The notes beneath the pieces are model-generated. The model was not told the DNA's origin. It saw only the letters and a list, made by a program, of their open reading frames with translations, and made no database searches. Source: Paenibacillus sp. FSL R7-0337 (GTDB taxonomy: Bacteria > Bacillota > Bacilli > Paenibacillales > Paenibacillaceae). Taken from it: 64,000 nucleotides of DNA. The DNA lies in contig NZ_CP150218.1 of assembly GCF_037969875.1 (NCBI RefSeq), positions 7,626,001-7,690,000 of the forward strand. Reading direction: 5' to 3'. Of the stretch, positions 18,958 to 27,229 are shown in pieces (the first letter of the stretch is position 1; the number at the start of each line of letters is the position of its first letter). Made by a program: the position numbers and the translations under genes.

Positions 18958-20441
18958 GCGCGGGCGGCAAGGGAGGCAGCGGACAACGTCCGCGTACTTC
19001 CGGCAATCAGCCAGCGGCCTCCGGCAGGAAGCCTGCCGCAGGCAGAACCGGCGGAGCGGGCCGGAATCGGCAGGGCGGCAAGCCCGCTGCGCAGGCTTCT
19101 GCGCGTGAGGTTGCTCTTGATATTCTGATGCGCGTAGAGCAGCAGGGCGCTTACAGCAACCTGCTGCTGGGAAGCAGCCTCCAGAAGGCGGACCTCAGCC
19201 GGGAGGATACGGGACTTGTTACAGAGCTGGTGTACGGAACCCTCTCACGGATGATTACCCTCGATTATGTCCTCAGCAGCTTCGTCAGCAAAGGGATGGC
19301 CAAGCTGGAGCCTTGGGTACGGAGTCTGCTGCGGCTAAGCCTGTACCAGATCATGTATCTGGACCGGGTCCCTTCGCATGCAGCCGTTAACGAGGCTGTG
19401 AATATTTCCAAGAGACGCGGCCATCAGGGCATCTCAGGTATGGTCAACGGCGTGCTGCGCAGTGTACTGCGGGCCGGAGACCTGCCGGTATTGCCTGAGG
19501 GGCTGAGCCGGGAAGAGCGGATATCCATCCTGCATTCCCACCCCTTGTGGATGGTGAAGCGCTGGTCGGCGGAATACGGCCCGGATACGGCAGAAGCCAT
19601 GTGTACGGCGAATAATGAGCCGCCCGCAGTCAGTGTCCGTGTCAATACAACGATGATTAGCCGGGAAGCCATGTTGGCTGAGCTGCTGGAAGCCGGTCTG
19701 GATGCCGCCGAATCGAAGGTGAGCCCTGCAGGGCTGGTCATCAGAGGCGGCGGCAATCTGGCGCTGACCTCCTGGTACCGGGACGGCTATCTGTCCGTTC
19801 AGGATGAGAGCTCCATGCTGGTAGCCGAGGTTGTCGCTCCCGAAGCCGGGATGAAAGTGCTGGATTGCTGCGCTGCCCCCGGCGGCAAAAGTGCACATAT
19901 GGGCGAGCTGATGAAGGACGAGGGCTCCATACTGGCCAATGACCTGCATGAGCATAAGGCTAAGCTGATTGCCGAGCAGGCAGCACGCCTAGGCCTGGAA
20001 TGTATCACTACTGCAAGTGGAGATGCCCTGGAGCTGGGCACAGCCCTTCAGCCGGGATCCTATGACCGGATTCTGCTGGACGCTCCTTGCTCGGGGCTTG
20101 GGGTCATCCGCCGCAAGCCTGATTTGAAATGGCGCAAGCAGCCGGAGGATATTGTAAGTGTGGCTGCGCTACAGCTTGAGCTGCTGCAGTCGGTCTCCGG
20201 GCTGCTGAAGCCGGGAGGCGTGCTGGTCTACAGTACGTGTACTACCGAGCAGTCAGAGAACAGTCAGGTTGTTGCCGCTTTTCTGGAGCGCAATCCCGGC
20301 TTCGCACCGGTCAGCTTCAAGTCAGCCGTCTGGGAGCGGCTGGAAGGAACCGCGCTTGCTGCCGGTGACGGAATACAACTGCTTCCGCATCATTATGGCA
20401 GCGACGGCTTCTATATCGCCCGGCTGGAGCGACTCTTGTAA
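18954..20441 (+). CDS. rsmB: 16S rRNA (cytosine-967-C5)-methyltransferase
   Basis: 495 residues. It makes m5C967 in 16S rRNA with SAM. The NusB-like RNA-binding domain begins at about residue 50 (REVALDILMRVEQQGAYSNLLL). The SAM site is CCAAPGGKSAHM, with the DAPCSGLGVIRRKPDLKW motif and the nucleophile motif YSTCT. The first 48 or so residues are a Gly/Ala/Arg/Gln-rich basic tail that most homologues lack or keep short. The start is taken as TTG 18954 (TTGA overlap with the fmt stop), but a later start cannot be excluded. Confidence 0.93.
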   Translation: MSAGGKGGSGQRPRTSGNQPAASGRKPAAGRTGGAGRNRQGGKPAAQASAREVALDILMRVEQQGAYSNLLLGSSLQKADLSREDTGLVTELVYGTLSRMITLDYVLSSFVSKGMAKLEPWVRSLLRLSLYQIMYLDRVPSHAAVNEAVNISKRRGHQGISGMVNGVLRSVLRAGDLPVLPEGLSREERISILHSHPLWMVKRWSAEYGPDTAEAMCTANNEPPAVSVRVNTTMISREAMLAELLEAGLDAAESKVSPAGLVIRGGGNLALTSWYRDGYLSVQDESSMLVAEVVAPEAGMKVLDCCAAPGGKSAHMGELMKDEGSILANDLHEHKAKLIAEQAARLGLECITTASGDALELGTALQPGSYDRILLDAPCSGLGVIRRKPDLKWRKQPEDIVSVAALQLELLQSVSGLLKPGGVLVYSTCTTEQSENSQVVAAFLERNPGFAPVSFKSAVWERLEGTALAAGDGIQLLPHHYGSDGFYIARLERLL

Positions 20442-20474
20442 TATAGCGATTGTGCTTCTTGACTACAGCTTCCC

Positions 20475-20510
20475 GCCCGCAGATTCCTTCGCGCGGCGGG
20501 CTTTTCTTTT
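20475..20510 (+). terminator. Terminator after rsmB
   Basis: GCCCGC (20475-20480) pairs with GCGGGC (20496-20501) and is followed by TTTTCTTTT. It ends the priA/def/fmt/rsmB group before rlmN. Confidence 0.75.
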
Positions 20511-20593
20511 ACCGGTTCTGAGTTTTGTGTTAAAATAGGAAGAATGAGAAACAATACGCATATAATTTATGAAAGCACAGGTGTAAAAATACA

Positions 20594-21634
20594 ATGAAAC
20601 CTTTAATATATGATTTTTCTTTAGAAGAGTTGCAGCAATGGGCCAAGGACAACGGAGAGCCGGCTTTTCGCGGCGGGCAGATCTTTGACTGGCTGTATGT
20701 GAAGCGGGTCAATGACTTCGAATCCATGAGCAACCTCTCTAAGGCCCTCAGAGCCAAGCTGGTAGATCAGTTCAGTATTTCGGCACTCACAGAGATTACG
20801 AAGCTGGAGTCCAAGGACGGTACAGTGAAATTCCTGTTCGGTCTGCATGATGATCATGCGATTGAGACAGTTATTATGAAGCATAATTACGGCAACAGCG
20901 TGTGTGTGACCACCCAGGTAGGCTGCCGGATTGGATGTACCTTCTGTGCATCTACCCTTGGGGGTCTCAAGCGGGATCTGACGGCAGGGGAGATCGTTGC
21001 CCAGGTCGTCCGTTCCCAGCAGATTCTCGATGCGCGCGGCGAACGTGTCAGCAGCATTGTCATTATGGGGACAGGCGAGCCCTTCGAGAACTATGATGCA
21101 ACTATGAGATTCCTCCGTCTGATGATCCATGAGAAGGGCCTGAATATTGGCCAGCGCCATATTACTGTATCCACCAGCGGAATTGTGCCGAACATCTACA
21201 AATTCGCTGATGAAGATACACAGATTAATCTGGCGATTTCGATTCACGCTCCTAACGATACCCTCCGTTCCAAGCTGATGCCGGTGAACCGCCGCTATCC
21301 GTTCGATGATGTAATCGAGTCCTTGCGGTACTATCAGGCTAAGACAGGCCGCCGGATCAGCTTCGAGTATGCCTTGATCGGCGGCGTCAATGATCAGAAG
21401 GAGCATGCAGAGGAGTTGGCCGGGGTGCTCAAGACCATGCTATGCCATGTGAATCTGATCCCGGTCAATCATGTGCCTGAGCGCAAGTATGTTCGGACTT
21501 CCCGCAATGATATCTTTGAATTTCAGCGTATACTGGCCGATCAGGGCGTGAATGTTACCATCCGCCGTGAGCAGGGCCATGATATTGCGGCCGCATGCGG
21601 ACAGCTGCGCGCCAAACATATGGAGTTGGGGTGA
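20594..21634 (+). CDS. rlmN: Dual-specificity 23S rRNA A2503 / tRNA A37 C2-methyltransferase
   Basis: 346-residue radical SAM enzyme. The cluster motif is CRIGCTFC (CxxxCxxC), preceded by VCVTTQVG. Other conserved blocks are IVIMGTGEPFENYD, ISIHAPNDTLRSKLMPVN and the C-terminal VTIRREQGHDIAAACGQL, where the last Cys is catalytic. It methylates C2 of A2503 in 23S rRNA and some tRNAs. The ribosome binding site is weak (CAGGTG). It is followed 6 bases later by the phosphatase gene. Confidence 0.96.
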   Translation: MKPLIYDFSLEELQQWAKDNGEPAFRGGQIFDWLYVKRVNDFESMSNLSKALRAKLVDQFSISALTEITKLESKDGTVKFLFGLHDDHAIETVIMKHNYGNSVCVTTQVGCRIGCTFCASTLGGLKRDLTAGEIVAQVVRSQQILDARGERVSSIVIMGTGEPFENYDATMRFLRLMIHEKGLNIGQRHITVSTSGIVPNIYKFADEDTQINLAISIHAPNDTLRSKLMPVNRRYPFDDVIESLRYYQAKTGRRISFEYALIGGVNDQKEHAEELAGVLKTMLCHVNLIPVNHVPERKYVRTSRNDIFEFQRILADQGVNVTIRREQGHDIAAACGQLRAKHMELG

Positions 21635-21640
21635 GGATAT

Positions 21641-22417
21641 TTGATCAGAACAGTTCAAGCCAGCGACATTGGACGGGTACGTACCGTCAATGAGGATTCA
21701 GTCTGGATCGGCGCCACGCGCCACGGTTATACCCTCGGCATTATTGCCGACGGAATGGGGGGACATCTAGCTGGCGATACCGCGAGCAGGCTTGCACTTG
21801 AGACGGTCAGGGGAATTCTGGACCAGCTGGAGCCTGATCTCCCTGAGGCAGAGCTGAAGGAAGCGCTGACTGCCTCCATCATGGAAGCCAATAACACAGT
21901 TCACAGAGAAGCGCAGAGCGATGAGAAGCTCCATAATATGGGGACCACTATCGTTGCTGCACTGCTGAAAGGGTCGGCAGGCTATATCGGCCATATCGGA
22001 GACAGCAGGGCTTATCTGATCCGGGACGGTGAAGCCAGGCAGCTAACCGAGGACCATACGCTGGTGAATGAGCTGTTCAGGAACGGCCAGATCAGTCTGG
22101 AGGAGCTGGATAATCATCCGCGCCGCAATGTGCTTACCAGGGCGCTGGGGACGGATACAGTGGTGTCCGCAGATCTGGCATATATTACGCTTGCAATTGG
22201 TGAGCTCCTGCTGCTGTGCAGCGATGGACTTAGCAATTATGTCAGCCTGGAGCATCTGGGCAAGGTAGCCGGAATTAATGAAATATCTCTGGAAGAAAGA
22301 GCAGAGCGATTACTTCAACTGGCATTGCTTGCGGGCGGCAGCGATAATATAAGCGTTGCTATGCTGGAACACCAAGGAGAGGCCGCAGTGCCCGAGACAA
22401 AGGAGTGGGAAAGATGA
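21641..22417 (+). CDS. prpC: PP2C-type serine/threonine phosphatase (PrpC/Stp)
   Basis: 258 residues. A PP2C phosphatase that reverses PrkC phosphorylation. Motifs: VRTVNEDSVW, IIADGMGGHLAGD, MGTTIVAALL, GHIGDSRAYLI and LLCSDGLSNYV, which supply the metal-binding aspartates. It starts at TTG 21641 behind GAGGA and its TGA overlaps the prkC ATG, as expected for a coupled kinase/phosphatase pair. Confidence 0.95.
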   Translation: MIRTVQASDIGRVRTVNEDSVWIGATRHGYTLGIIADGMGGHLAGDTASRLALETVRGILDQLEPDLPEAELKEALTASIMEANNTVHREAQSDEKLHNMGTTIVAALLKGSAGYIGHIGDSRAYLIRDGEARQLTEDHTLVNELFRNGQISLEELDNHPRRNVLTRALGTDTVVSADLAYITLAIGELLLLCSDGLSNYVSLEHLGKVAGINEISLEERAERLLQLALLAGGSDNISVAMLEHQGEAAVPETKEWER

Positions 22418-24675
22418 TCGGTCACGAATTGGGCGGCCGTTACCAAGTCATCGAACGGATCGGCGGAGGAGGCATGGCGCTTGTCTATAGAGCCCATGAT
22501 ATTCTGCTTAACCGGAATGTTGCTATCAAAGTACTGCGCAATCAATTTGTGCATGATGAGGAATTCATCCGCCGGTTCCGGCGGGAGGCGCAATCGGCTG
22601 CATCGTTATCTCATCCCAACGTAGTCAGCATATACGATGTAGGCCAGGAAGATGAAGTCCATTATATCGTTATGGAGTATATTGAAGGCAAGAACCTGAA
22701 TGAAATTATCAAAGAGCGGGCACCGATGCAGGTGGATGAATCTGTGCGGATTGCCTCACAGATATGTGATGCGCTGGATCATGCGCATATGAATCAAATC
22801 ATTCACCGCGATATTAAACCTCATAATATTCTGATTGGACGTAACGGGCGGGTTAAGGTTACCGACTTCGGGATTGCCCGGGCGGTTACGTCTACTACGA
22901 TTACCCAGACGGGGTCTGTGGTCGGTTCCGTGCATTATTTCTCGCCGGAGCATGCCAAGGGCGTAACTACGGGCGAGAAGTCGGACCTGTACTCCCTGGG
23001 TATTGTACTGTATCAGATGCTTACGGGTGTATTGCCTTTCTTAGGGGAGAGCCCGATCAGCGTGGCGCTGAAGCATCTGCAGGAGGAATTCGAGGAGCCG
23101 CGTCTGCTGAATCCGTTGATTCCGCAGAGCGTGGAGAATGTAATTCTGAAGTCGATGCGCAAGAACCCGGAGGAGCGCTACCAGTCTGCCAAGCAAATGC
23201 TGCAGGATCTGGAGACCTGTCTGCTGCCTGAACGGCGCAGCGAAGCCAAGATGCTGTTCCAGGAGGATGATGATGAGGACAGAACACGCATCATTCCGGC
23301 GATCAAGCCGCTACAGCGCGGGCTAAGCAGCCGTGGCGGCGGAGAGGAGCGAGTCCGCAGTATGGAGGAAGCTCCGCCGCCTGCTGCTTTGAAGCGTAAG
23401 GGCCGCGCAGCGCTGTGGATCAGCCTTACGCTGGTCGTGCTGATCGCCATGACCGGAATTGTGTGGTATGTCAATTCCAAGCTGTCGGTCGATGAAGTCT
23501 CGGTACCTGCGGTGACAGGGAAGACCTTCCAGGAGGCCAAGGCTGAGCTTGAGGCTGTGGGGCTGTTTGCCGAGGAGCCCGCGCTGGTTGAGTATAATCC
23601 TAATTTCGAAGAGAATATTGTCTGGAAGCAGAACAAGACCAATACGATGGTCAAAGAAGGAACTCATATTATCCTGACAGTAAGTGCCGCCAAGGTACTG
23701 CCTAAGCTTAAGGATGTCTCTAACCTGAGCTATGACGATGCTGTCAAAGAGCTCATTGCTCTCGGTATTGCCCAGGATAGAATTGCAAAGCCGGATGAGC
23801 GCTATAGTGAGGAATTTGACAAGGGCAAGGTTATCAGCTCCGAACCTGCCGCAGGAACCGATTACGATCCTGATACGGTAACTATCAAGCTAATCGTGAG
23901 CAAAGGCAAAGAGAGCACCCAGATGCCGGATCTCCTCGGGAAGACGGAGAAGGAAGCCAAGGCTGCGCTGGAGAGTGTAGGTCTGGTGCTGGATGCTGTC
24001 AAGGAAGAGCCGAGCTTCACTTACGAGAAGGGTAAGGTTACGAAGCAGTGGGCCTACGAGGCAGGGGATCTGGTCCCTCCAGGCGAGAAGATTACGATCT
24101 ACATCAGCACAGGGTATCCTCCGGAAGCTCTGGAATTTACGTTCAATGTTCCGGTAGCACCGGCTGCAGACGGCAAGAAGAGCAAGATCCGTATTGTGTT
24201 TGCCGATGCACGCAACGGAGGCGAGAACCAGGAGTGGGGTACCCGCACCATTGGCAAAAGCCAGACCTTGTCCGTAAATATGCTGCTTGCCCCTAACAAA
24301 GACGGCATGGTATCCGTATACCGGGACGGGGAGTTCCTGGAGACTTATCCGATCACTTATGTGGATGTCAAGAATAACACTGTGCAGCAGCCTGAACCGC
24401 CTCCGGTGGAGACGCAGACTCCTGCACCGACAGTTGCTCCTACCGTGCCTGCCCAGCCTACTGAGACTCCAACTCCTGACCCGACAGCAGAGCCTGAGAT
24501 ACTTCCTCCAGACACCGGGGAAGTTGACGGGACGGGCGGGACCAATCAGACGGGTTATGTTCCTGGTAACGGACAGACTAACAACGAGCTGGCTTCCGCC
24601 CTCAGCAATGGCAACAGTAATGGTAAGGGTAACGGCCCTAACAACAGGCCCGGCAAAGATAAAGGACATAAATAA
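22414..24675 (+). CDS. prkC: PASTA-domain serine/threonine kinase PrkC
   Basis: 753-residue Hanks-type kinase that senses muropeptides; B. subtilis PrkC also acts in germination. The kinase domain (about 10-270) has GGGGMALVY, the catalytic HRDIKPHN, DFG and SPEHAKG. A charged linker leads to one transmembrane helix near 330-352, then three extracellular PASTA repeats (about 360-575) and a further folded domain. It ends in a Pro/Thr-rich stalk and a Gly/Asn/Lys-rich tail (NGNSNGKGNGPNN). AAAGGAG fits the ATG at 22414. The low-complexity tail may contact the cell wall; that is inference. Confidence 0.96.
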   Translation: MIGHELGGRYQVIERIGGGGMALVYRAHDILLNRNVAIKVLRNQFVHDEEFIRRFRREAQSAASLSHPNVVSIYDVGQEDEVHYIVMEYIEGKNLNEIIKERAPMQVDESVRIASQICDALDHAHMNQIIHRDIKPHNILIGRNGRVKVTDFGIARAVTSTTITQTGSVVGSVHYFSPEHAKGVTTGEKSDLYSLGIVLYQMLTGVLPFLGESPISVALKHLQEEFEEPRLLNPLIPQSVENVILKSMRKNPEERYQSAKQMLQDLETCLLPERRSEAKMLFQEDDDEDRTRIIPAIKPLQRGLSSRGGGEERVRSMEEAPPPAALKRKGRAALWISLTLVVLIAMTGIVWYVNSKLSVDEVSVPAVTGKTFQEAKAELEAVGLFAEEPALVEYNPNFEENIVWKQNKTNTMVKEGTHIILTVSAAKVLPKLKDVSNLSYDDAVKELIALGIAQDRIAKPDERYSEEFDKGKVISSEPAAGTDYDPDTVTIKLIVSKGKESTQMPDLLGKTEKEAKAALESVGLVLDAVKEEPSFTYEKGKVTKQWAYEAGDLVPPGEKITIYISTGYPPEALEFTFNVPVAPAADGKKSKIRIVFADARNGGENQEWGTRTIGKSQTLSVNMLLAPNKDGMVSVYRDGEFLETYPITYVDVKNNTVQQPEPPPVETQTPAPTVAPTVPAQPTETPTPDPTAEPEILPPDTGEVDGTGGTNQTGYVPGNGQTNNELASALSNGNSNGKGNGPNNRPGKDKGHK

Positions 24676-24685
24676 TAGAACAGAG

Positions 24686-24768
24686 ATAAGCTTCAGTCAG
24701 GCTGCCGGGAATACGGGCAGGGCTGAAGCAGCGAAATGACCCGGGGTACTACACACTTGGGTCATTTA
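24686..24768 (+). repeat. Two stem-loops between prkC and rsgA
   Basis: The first pairs CTTCAG/CTGAAG with inner CTGCC/GGGCAG (about 24690-24727). The second pairs AATGACCC with GGGTCATT (about 24736-24768). Neither has a T tract. They lie in the 125-base gap and may set relative expression of prkC and rsgA by RNA processing; the function is inferred only. Confidence 0.45.
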
Positions 24769-24800
24769 CGCAATATACAGGAGAGGAAGGCTCACCATGT

Positions 24801-25706
24801 ATGCCTGAAGGAATCATAATTAAAGCGTTAAGCGGATATTACTATGTTAAGCCGCTCAGAAATCAACAGATCGTAACTGAGGAAGAGGCGGTACAGTGCA
24901 GGGGGCGCGGCATTCTGAAGAAGAAAGGAATTGCCCCGCTGGTCGGTGACCGGGTGATCTATGTGCTGACCGAGAACGGAGAGGGCATGGTAGATGAGCT
25001 GCTTCCCCGTGAATCGGAGCTGATCCGCCCGCAGGTGGCTAACGTTAAGCTGGCGGTGCTGTTGTTCTCCGTTCGGGAGCCGGATATGAATCTTAATCTG
25101 CTGGACAAGTTCCTGGTTCATATCGAGCATTCAGGCCTGGAGACGCTGATTGTGCTCACGAAGCAGGATCTGGCTGATGATGAAGGACAGGCTACGGAGG
25201 CCGTCAAAGCTCTATATGAGCAGATTGGTTACGAGGTCATGGTCACAAGCTCACTGAACGGATCAGGTGCGGATGAGCTGCGGCAGCGTCTGGGAGGTAT
25301 CATCAGCGTCTTCTCAGGACAGTCGGGCGTAGGGAAGTCCACCCTGCTTAACCGGCTTGTGCCGGGACTGGCACTGGAGACAGGGGAGATCAGTCTCCGT
25401 CTCGGACGCGGGTGTCACACTACACGCCATGTAGAGCTGATGGATATAGGTAATAGCGGATTTGTGGCCGACACTCCGGGCTTCAGCCAGCTGGATTTTC
25501 TGGAGCTGGGTGTGGATGAGCTGTCTGTGTGCTTCCGGGAGTTCGCCTCTTATGCGGAGAACTGCAAATTCCGCGGCTGCAGCCATCTGCACGAACCGGG
25601 CTGTAAGGTGATAGGAGCCTGGAAGTCCGGGGATATTGCAGATAGCCGTTACGAGCATTACAAGCTGTTCTTTAATGAAATGAAAGATAAAAAGCGGAGG
25701 TACTAA
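24801..25706 (+). CDS. rsgA: Ribosome small subunit-dependent GTPase RsgA
   Basis: 301 residues. A circularly permuted GTPase that helps late 30S maturation. An OB fold at the N-terminus is followed by permuted G motifs: LTKQDL (G4), SGQSGVGKSTLLNRL (G1) and DTPGFSQL (G3). The C-terminal zinc finger uses CKFRGCSHLHEPGC. The ATG at 24801 follows GAGGAAGG. Placement after prkC and before rpe matches B. subtilis prkC-cpgA-rpe. Confidence 0.96.
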   Translation: MPEGIIIKALSGYYYVKPLRNQQIVTEEEAVQCRGRGILKKKGIAPLVGDRVIYVLTENGEGMVDELLPRESELIRPQVANVKLAVLLFSVREPDMNLNLLDKFLVHIEHSGLETLIVLTKQDLADDEGQATEAVKALYEQIGYEVMVTSSLNGSGADELRQRLGGIISVFSGQSGVGKSTLLNRLVPGLALETGEISLRLGRGCHTTRHVELMDIGNSGFVADTPGFSQLDFLELGVDELSVCFREFASYAENCKFRGCSHLHEPGCKVIGAWKSGDIADSRYEHYKLFFNEMKDKKRRY

Positions 25707-25710
25707 ACTC

Positions 25711-26382
25711 ATGGTAAAAATTGCTCCTTCCATATTGTCAGCAGATTTCGCAGCGCTTGGCGCAGAGGTGGCCGAAGCGGAAGCCAGCGGTGCGGACTGG
25801 ATTCATGTAGATGTGATGGACGGACATTTTGTGCCGAATATTACGCTGGGTCCCGCGATTGTGTCCGCGGTGAGAGCCCATACTTCTTTACCTCTGGATG
25901 TACATTTAATGATTGAGAACCCGGAACGCTATATCGCTGATTTTGCCGCTGCAGGCGCTTCTGTGATTACGGTTCACTTCGAAGCCTGCGTGCATCTGCA
26001 CCGTGTAATCCATCAAATCAAGGAGCTCGGCCTGATGGCAGGGGTGGCCATTAATCCGGCTACACCGGCTGCGGCGGTGCGTGAGGTCCTGGAGGATGTG
26101 GATATGGTGCTTGTAATGACCGTCAATCCGGGCTTCGGCGGGCAGGCCTTCATTCCGCGCACACTGCATAAGATTACGCAGCTCCGGAAGTGGGCGGAAG
26201 AGATCCATCACAAGGGTCTGTATATCGAGGTAGACGGCGGAGTAGCCGAAGCTACGGCACCGCTTGTAGCTGAAGCGGGGGCGGATGTGCTTGTGGCAGG
26301 TAATGCAGTGTTCGGCCGCAGCGACCGCGCAGGAGCGATCAAGGCCATACGTGAGGCGGCGGACAGGGCAGTCCGGCAATAG
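25711..26382 (+). CDS. rpe: Ribulose-phosphate 3-epimerase
   Basis: 223-residue TIM barrel enzyme of the pentose phosphate pathway. Motifs: KIAPSILSADFA, DVMDGHFVPNITLGP, DVHLMIENPERYI, MTVNPGFGGQ and VDGGV, which supply the metal-binding His/Asp residues and phosphate grip. It starts 4 bases after rsgA and ends the transcript at a strong terminator. Confidence 0.97.
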   Translation: MVKIAPSILSADFAALGAEVAEAEASGADWIHVDVMDGHFVPNITLGPAIVSAVRAHTSLPLDVHLMIENPERYIADFAAAGASVITVHFEACVHLHRVIHQIKELGLMAGVAINPATPAAAVREVLEDVDMVLVMTVNPGFGGQAFIPRTLHKITQLRKWAEEIHHKGLYIEVDGGVAEATAPLVAEAGADVLVAGNAVFGRSDRAGAIKAIREAADRAVRQ

Positions 26383-26475
26383 GCAATGATGCCCATTAAC
26401 TAATGAACGAATTAACCCTCAATCTGCTTGATTCACATACGGAAGGTATAGGCCAAGTTGTGGTCGCATAAATAT

Positions 26476-26510
26476 GGTTACATGAGCAGAAATCTCATGT
26501 AGCCTTTTTT
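26476..26510 (+). terminator. Terminator after rpe
   Basis: GGTTACATGAG (26476-26486) pairs with CTCATGTAGCC (26494-26504) with one G-U pair, followed by six T. Confidence 0.9.
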
Positions 26511-26595
26511 GCGGAGGTCTGCAATCGATGGTACATTTTTCATCTAGACAGGATCGTCTCCTACTGCATGGCATGAATTGATGGGAGGGTTAATT

Positions 26596-26676
26596 ATGAA
26601 ATTTTATACGTTCAAGCTGCCAAGATTTTTGGGAGGTTTTGTTAAAGCGATTTTGAACACGTTTCAGAAGAGTTAA
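26596..26676 (+). CDS. spoVM: Stage V sporulation protein M (26 residues)
   Basis: The peptide begins MKFYTFKLPRFLGG and ends ILNTFQKS, closely matching B. subtilis SpoVM in length and pattern, including Pro9. SpoVM is an amphipathic helix that recognises the convex forespore membrane, anchors the SpoIVA coat base and is a substrate/inhibitor of FtsH. GGGAGGG at 26583-26589 lies 6 bases before the ATG, and a terminator follows at 26701. It sits between rpe and rpmB, close to its B. subtilis location. Confidence 0.95.
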   Translation: MKFYTFKLPRFLGGFVKAILNTFQKS

Positions 26677-26700
26677 GTTAAAGAAGACAAGTAAATATGA

Positions 26701-26735
26701 AAAAAAGCACCTTACGAATGTAAAGGGTGCTTTTT
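26701..26735 (+). terminator. Terminator after spoVM
   Basis: AAAAAAGCACC-TTAC pairs with GTAA-GGGTGC around a GAAT loop with a small bulge, followed by five T. The A-rich left side lets it act on both strands. Confidence 0.85.
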
Positions 26736-26751
26736 GCTACAAATATAATAT

Positions 26752-26825
26752 CTCTTCTATTCTCGCTGAAACGGATACCGTCTATGAAAGAACGGCATGT
26801 CCGTTTCTACTTGGTATGAGATATC
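26752..26825. repeat. Dispersed hairpin element, copy A
   Basis: TCTTCTATTCTCGCTGAAACGG is the left side. GAAACGG (26768-26774) pairs with CCGTTTC (26801-26807), with an inner CCGT/ACGG stem. The layout (CTTCTATT, CTGAAACGG, inner CCGTC stem, CCGTTTC) recurs at 38779-38833 and, more loosely, at 39781-39873. It lies between the converging spoVM and rpmB genes. Confidence 0.5.
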
Positions 26826-26849
26826 GCTAGGCCCGGGAATGATCGGAAA

Positions 26850-27038
26850 CTAGACGCGTTCAACTTTACCGGATTTCAAAGCACGGGTGCTGACGTACAC
26901 GCGTTTCGGTTTGCCGTTCACCAAGATACGAACCTTCTGAACGTTAACTCCCCAAGAGCGACGGTTGCGGTTGTTAGCGTGAGACACGTGGTTACCGCTG
27001 CCCGGTTTCTTGCCTGTTACTGTACATGTGCGGGACAT
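26850..27038 (-). CDS. rpmB: 50S ribosomal protein L28
   Basis: 62 residues, MSRTCTVTGKKPGSGNHVSHANNRNRR..., the standard bL28 start, and a basic C-terminus. It has an AGGAGGTG ribosome binding site and its own sigma-A promoter. Only one Cys (Cys5) is present, so it is a zinc-independent form. Confidence 0.97.
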   Translation of the reverse strand: MSRTCTVTGKKPGSGNHVSHANNRNRRSWGVNVQKVRILVNGKPKRVYVSTRALKSGKVERV

Positions 27039-27086
27039 AGATTACACCTCCTTGTTACTTACACCTGCGTAAAACAATACTTGAAT

Positions 27087-27116
27087 ATCATATCACAGCA
27101 AAAATTGCTTCGTCAA
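27087..27116 (-). promoter_or_regulatory. Sigma-A promoter of rpmB
   Basis: Read on the minus strand, TTGACG (27116-27111) and TATGAT (27092-27087) are separated by 18 bases, about 50 bases before the rpmB start. Confidence 0.7.
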
Positions 27117-27229
27117 CCGATTCAAAAACATTTATTTCTGTAGACTCTTATAGTACAATATAAATTAGTGCATTATGTCCAGTTGATCATCGAATTGATT
27201 AGGCATGAAGTTAGGAAGGGGAATTCTCA

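Noticed and set aside
20621..21406. Minus-strand frame of 261 codons opposite rlmN
   Set aside because: Antisense shadow; rlmN carries all radical SAM motifs.
23890..24669. Minus-strand frame of 259 codons opposite the prkC PASTA region
   Set aside because: Arg/Leu/Ser-rich shadow of repeated codons in the PASTA and tail regions.
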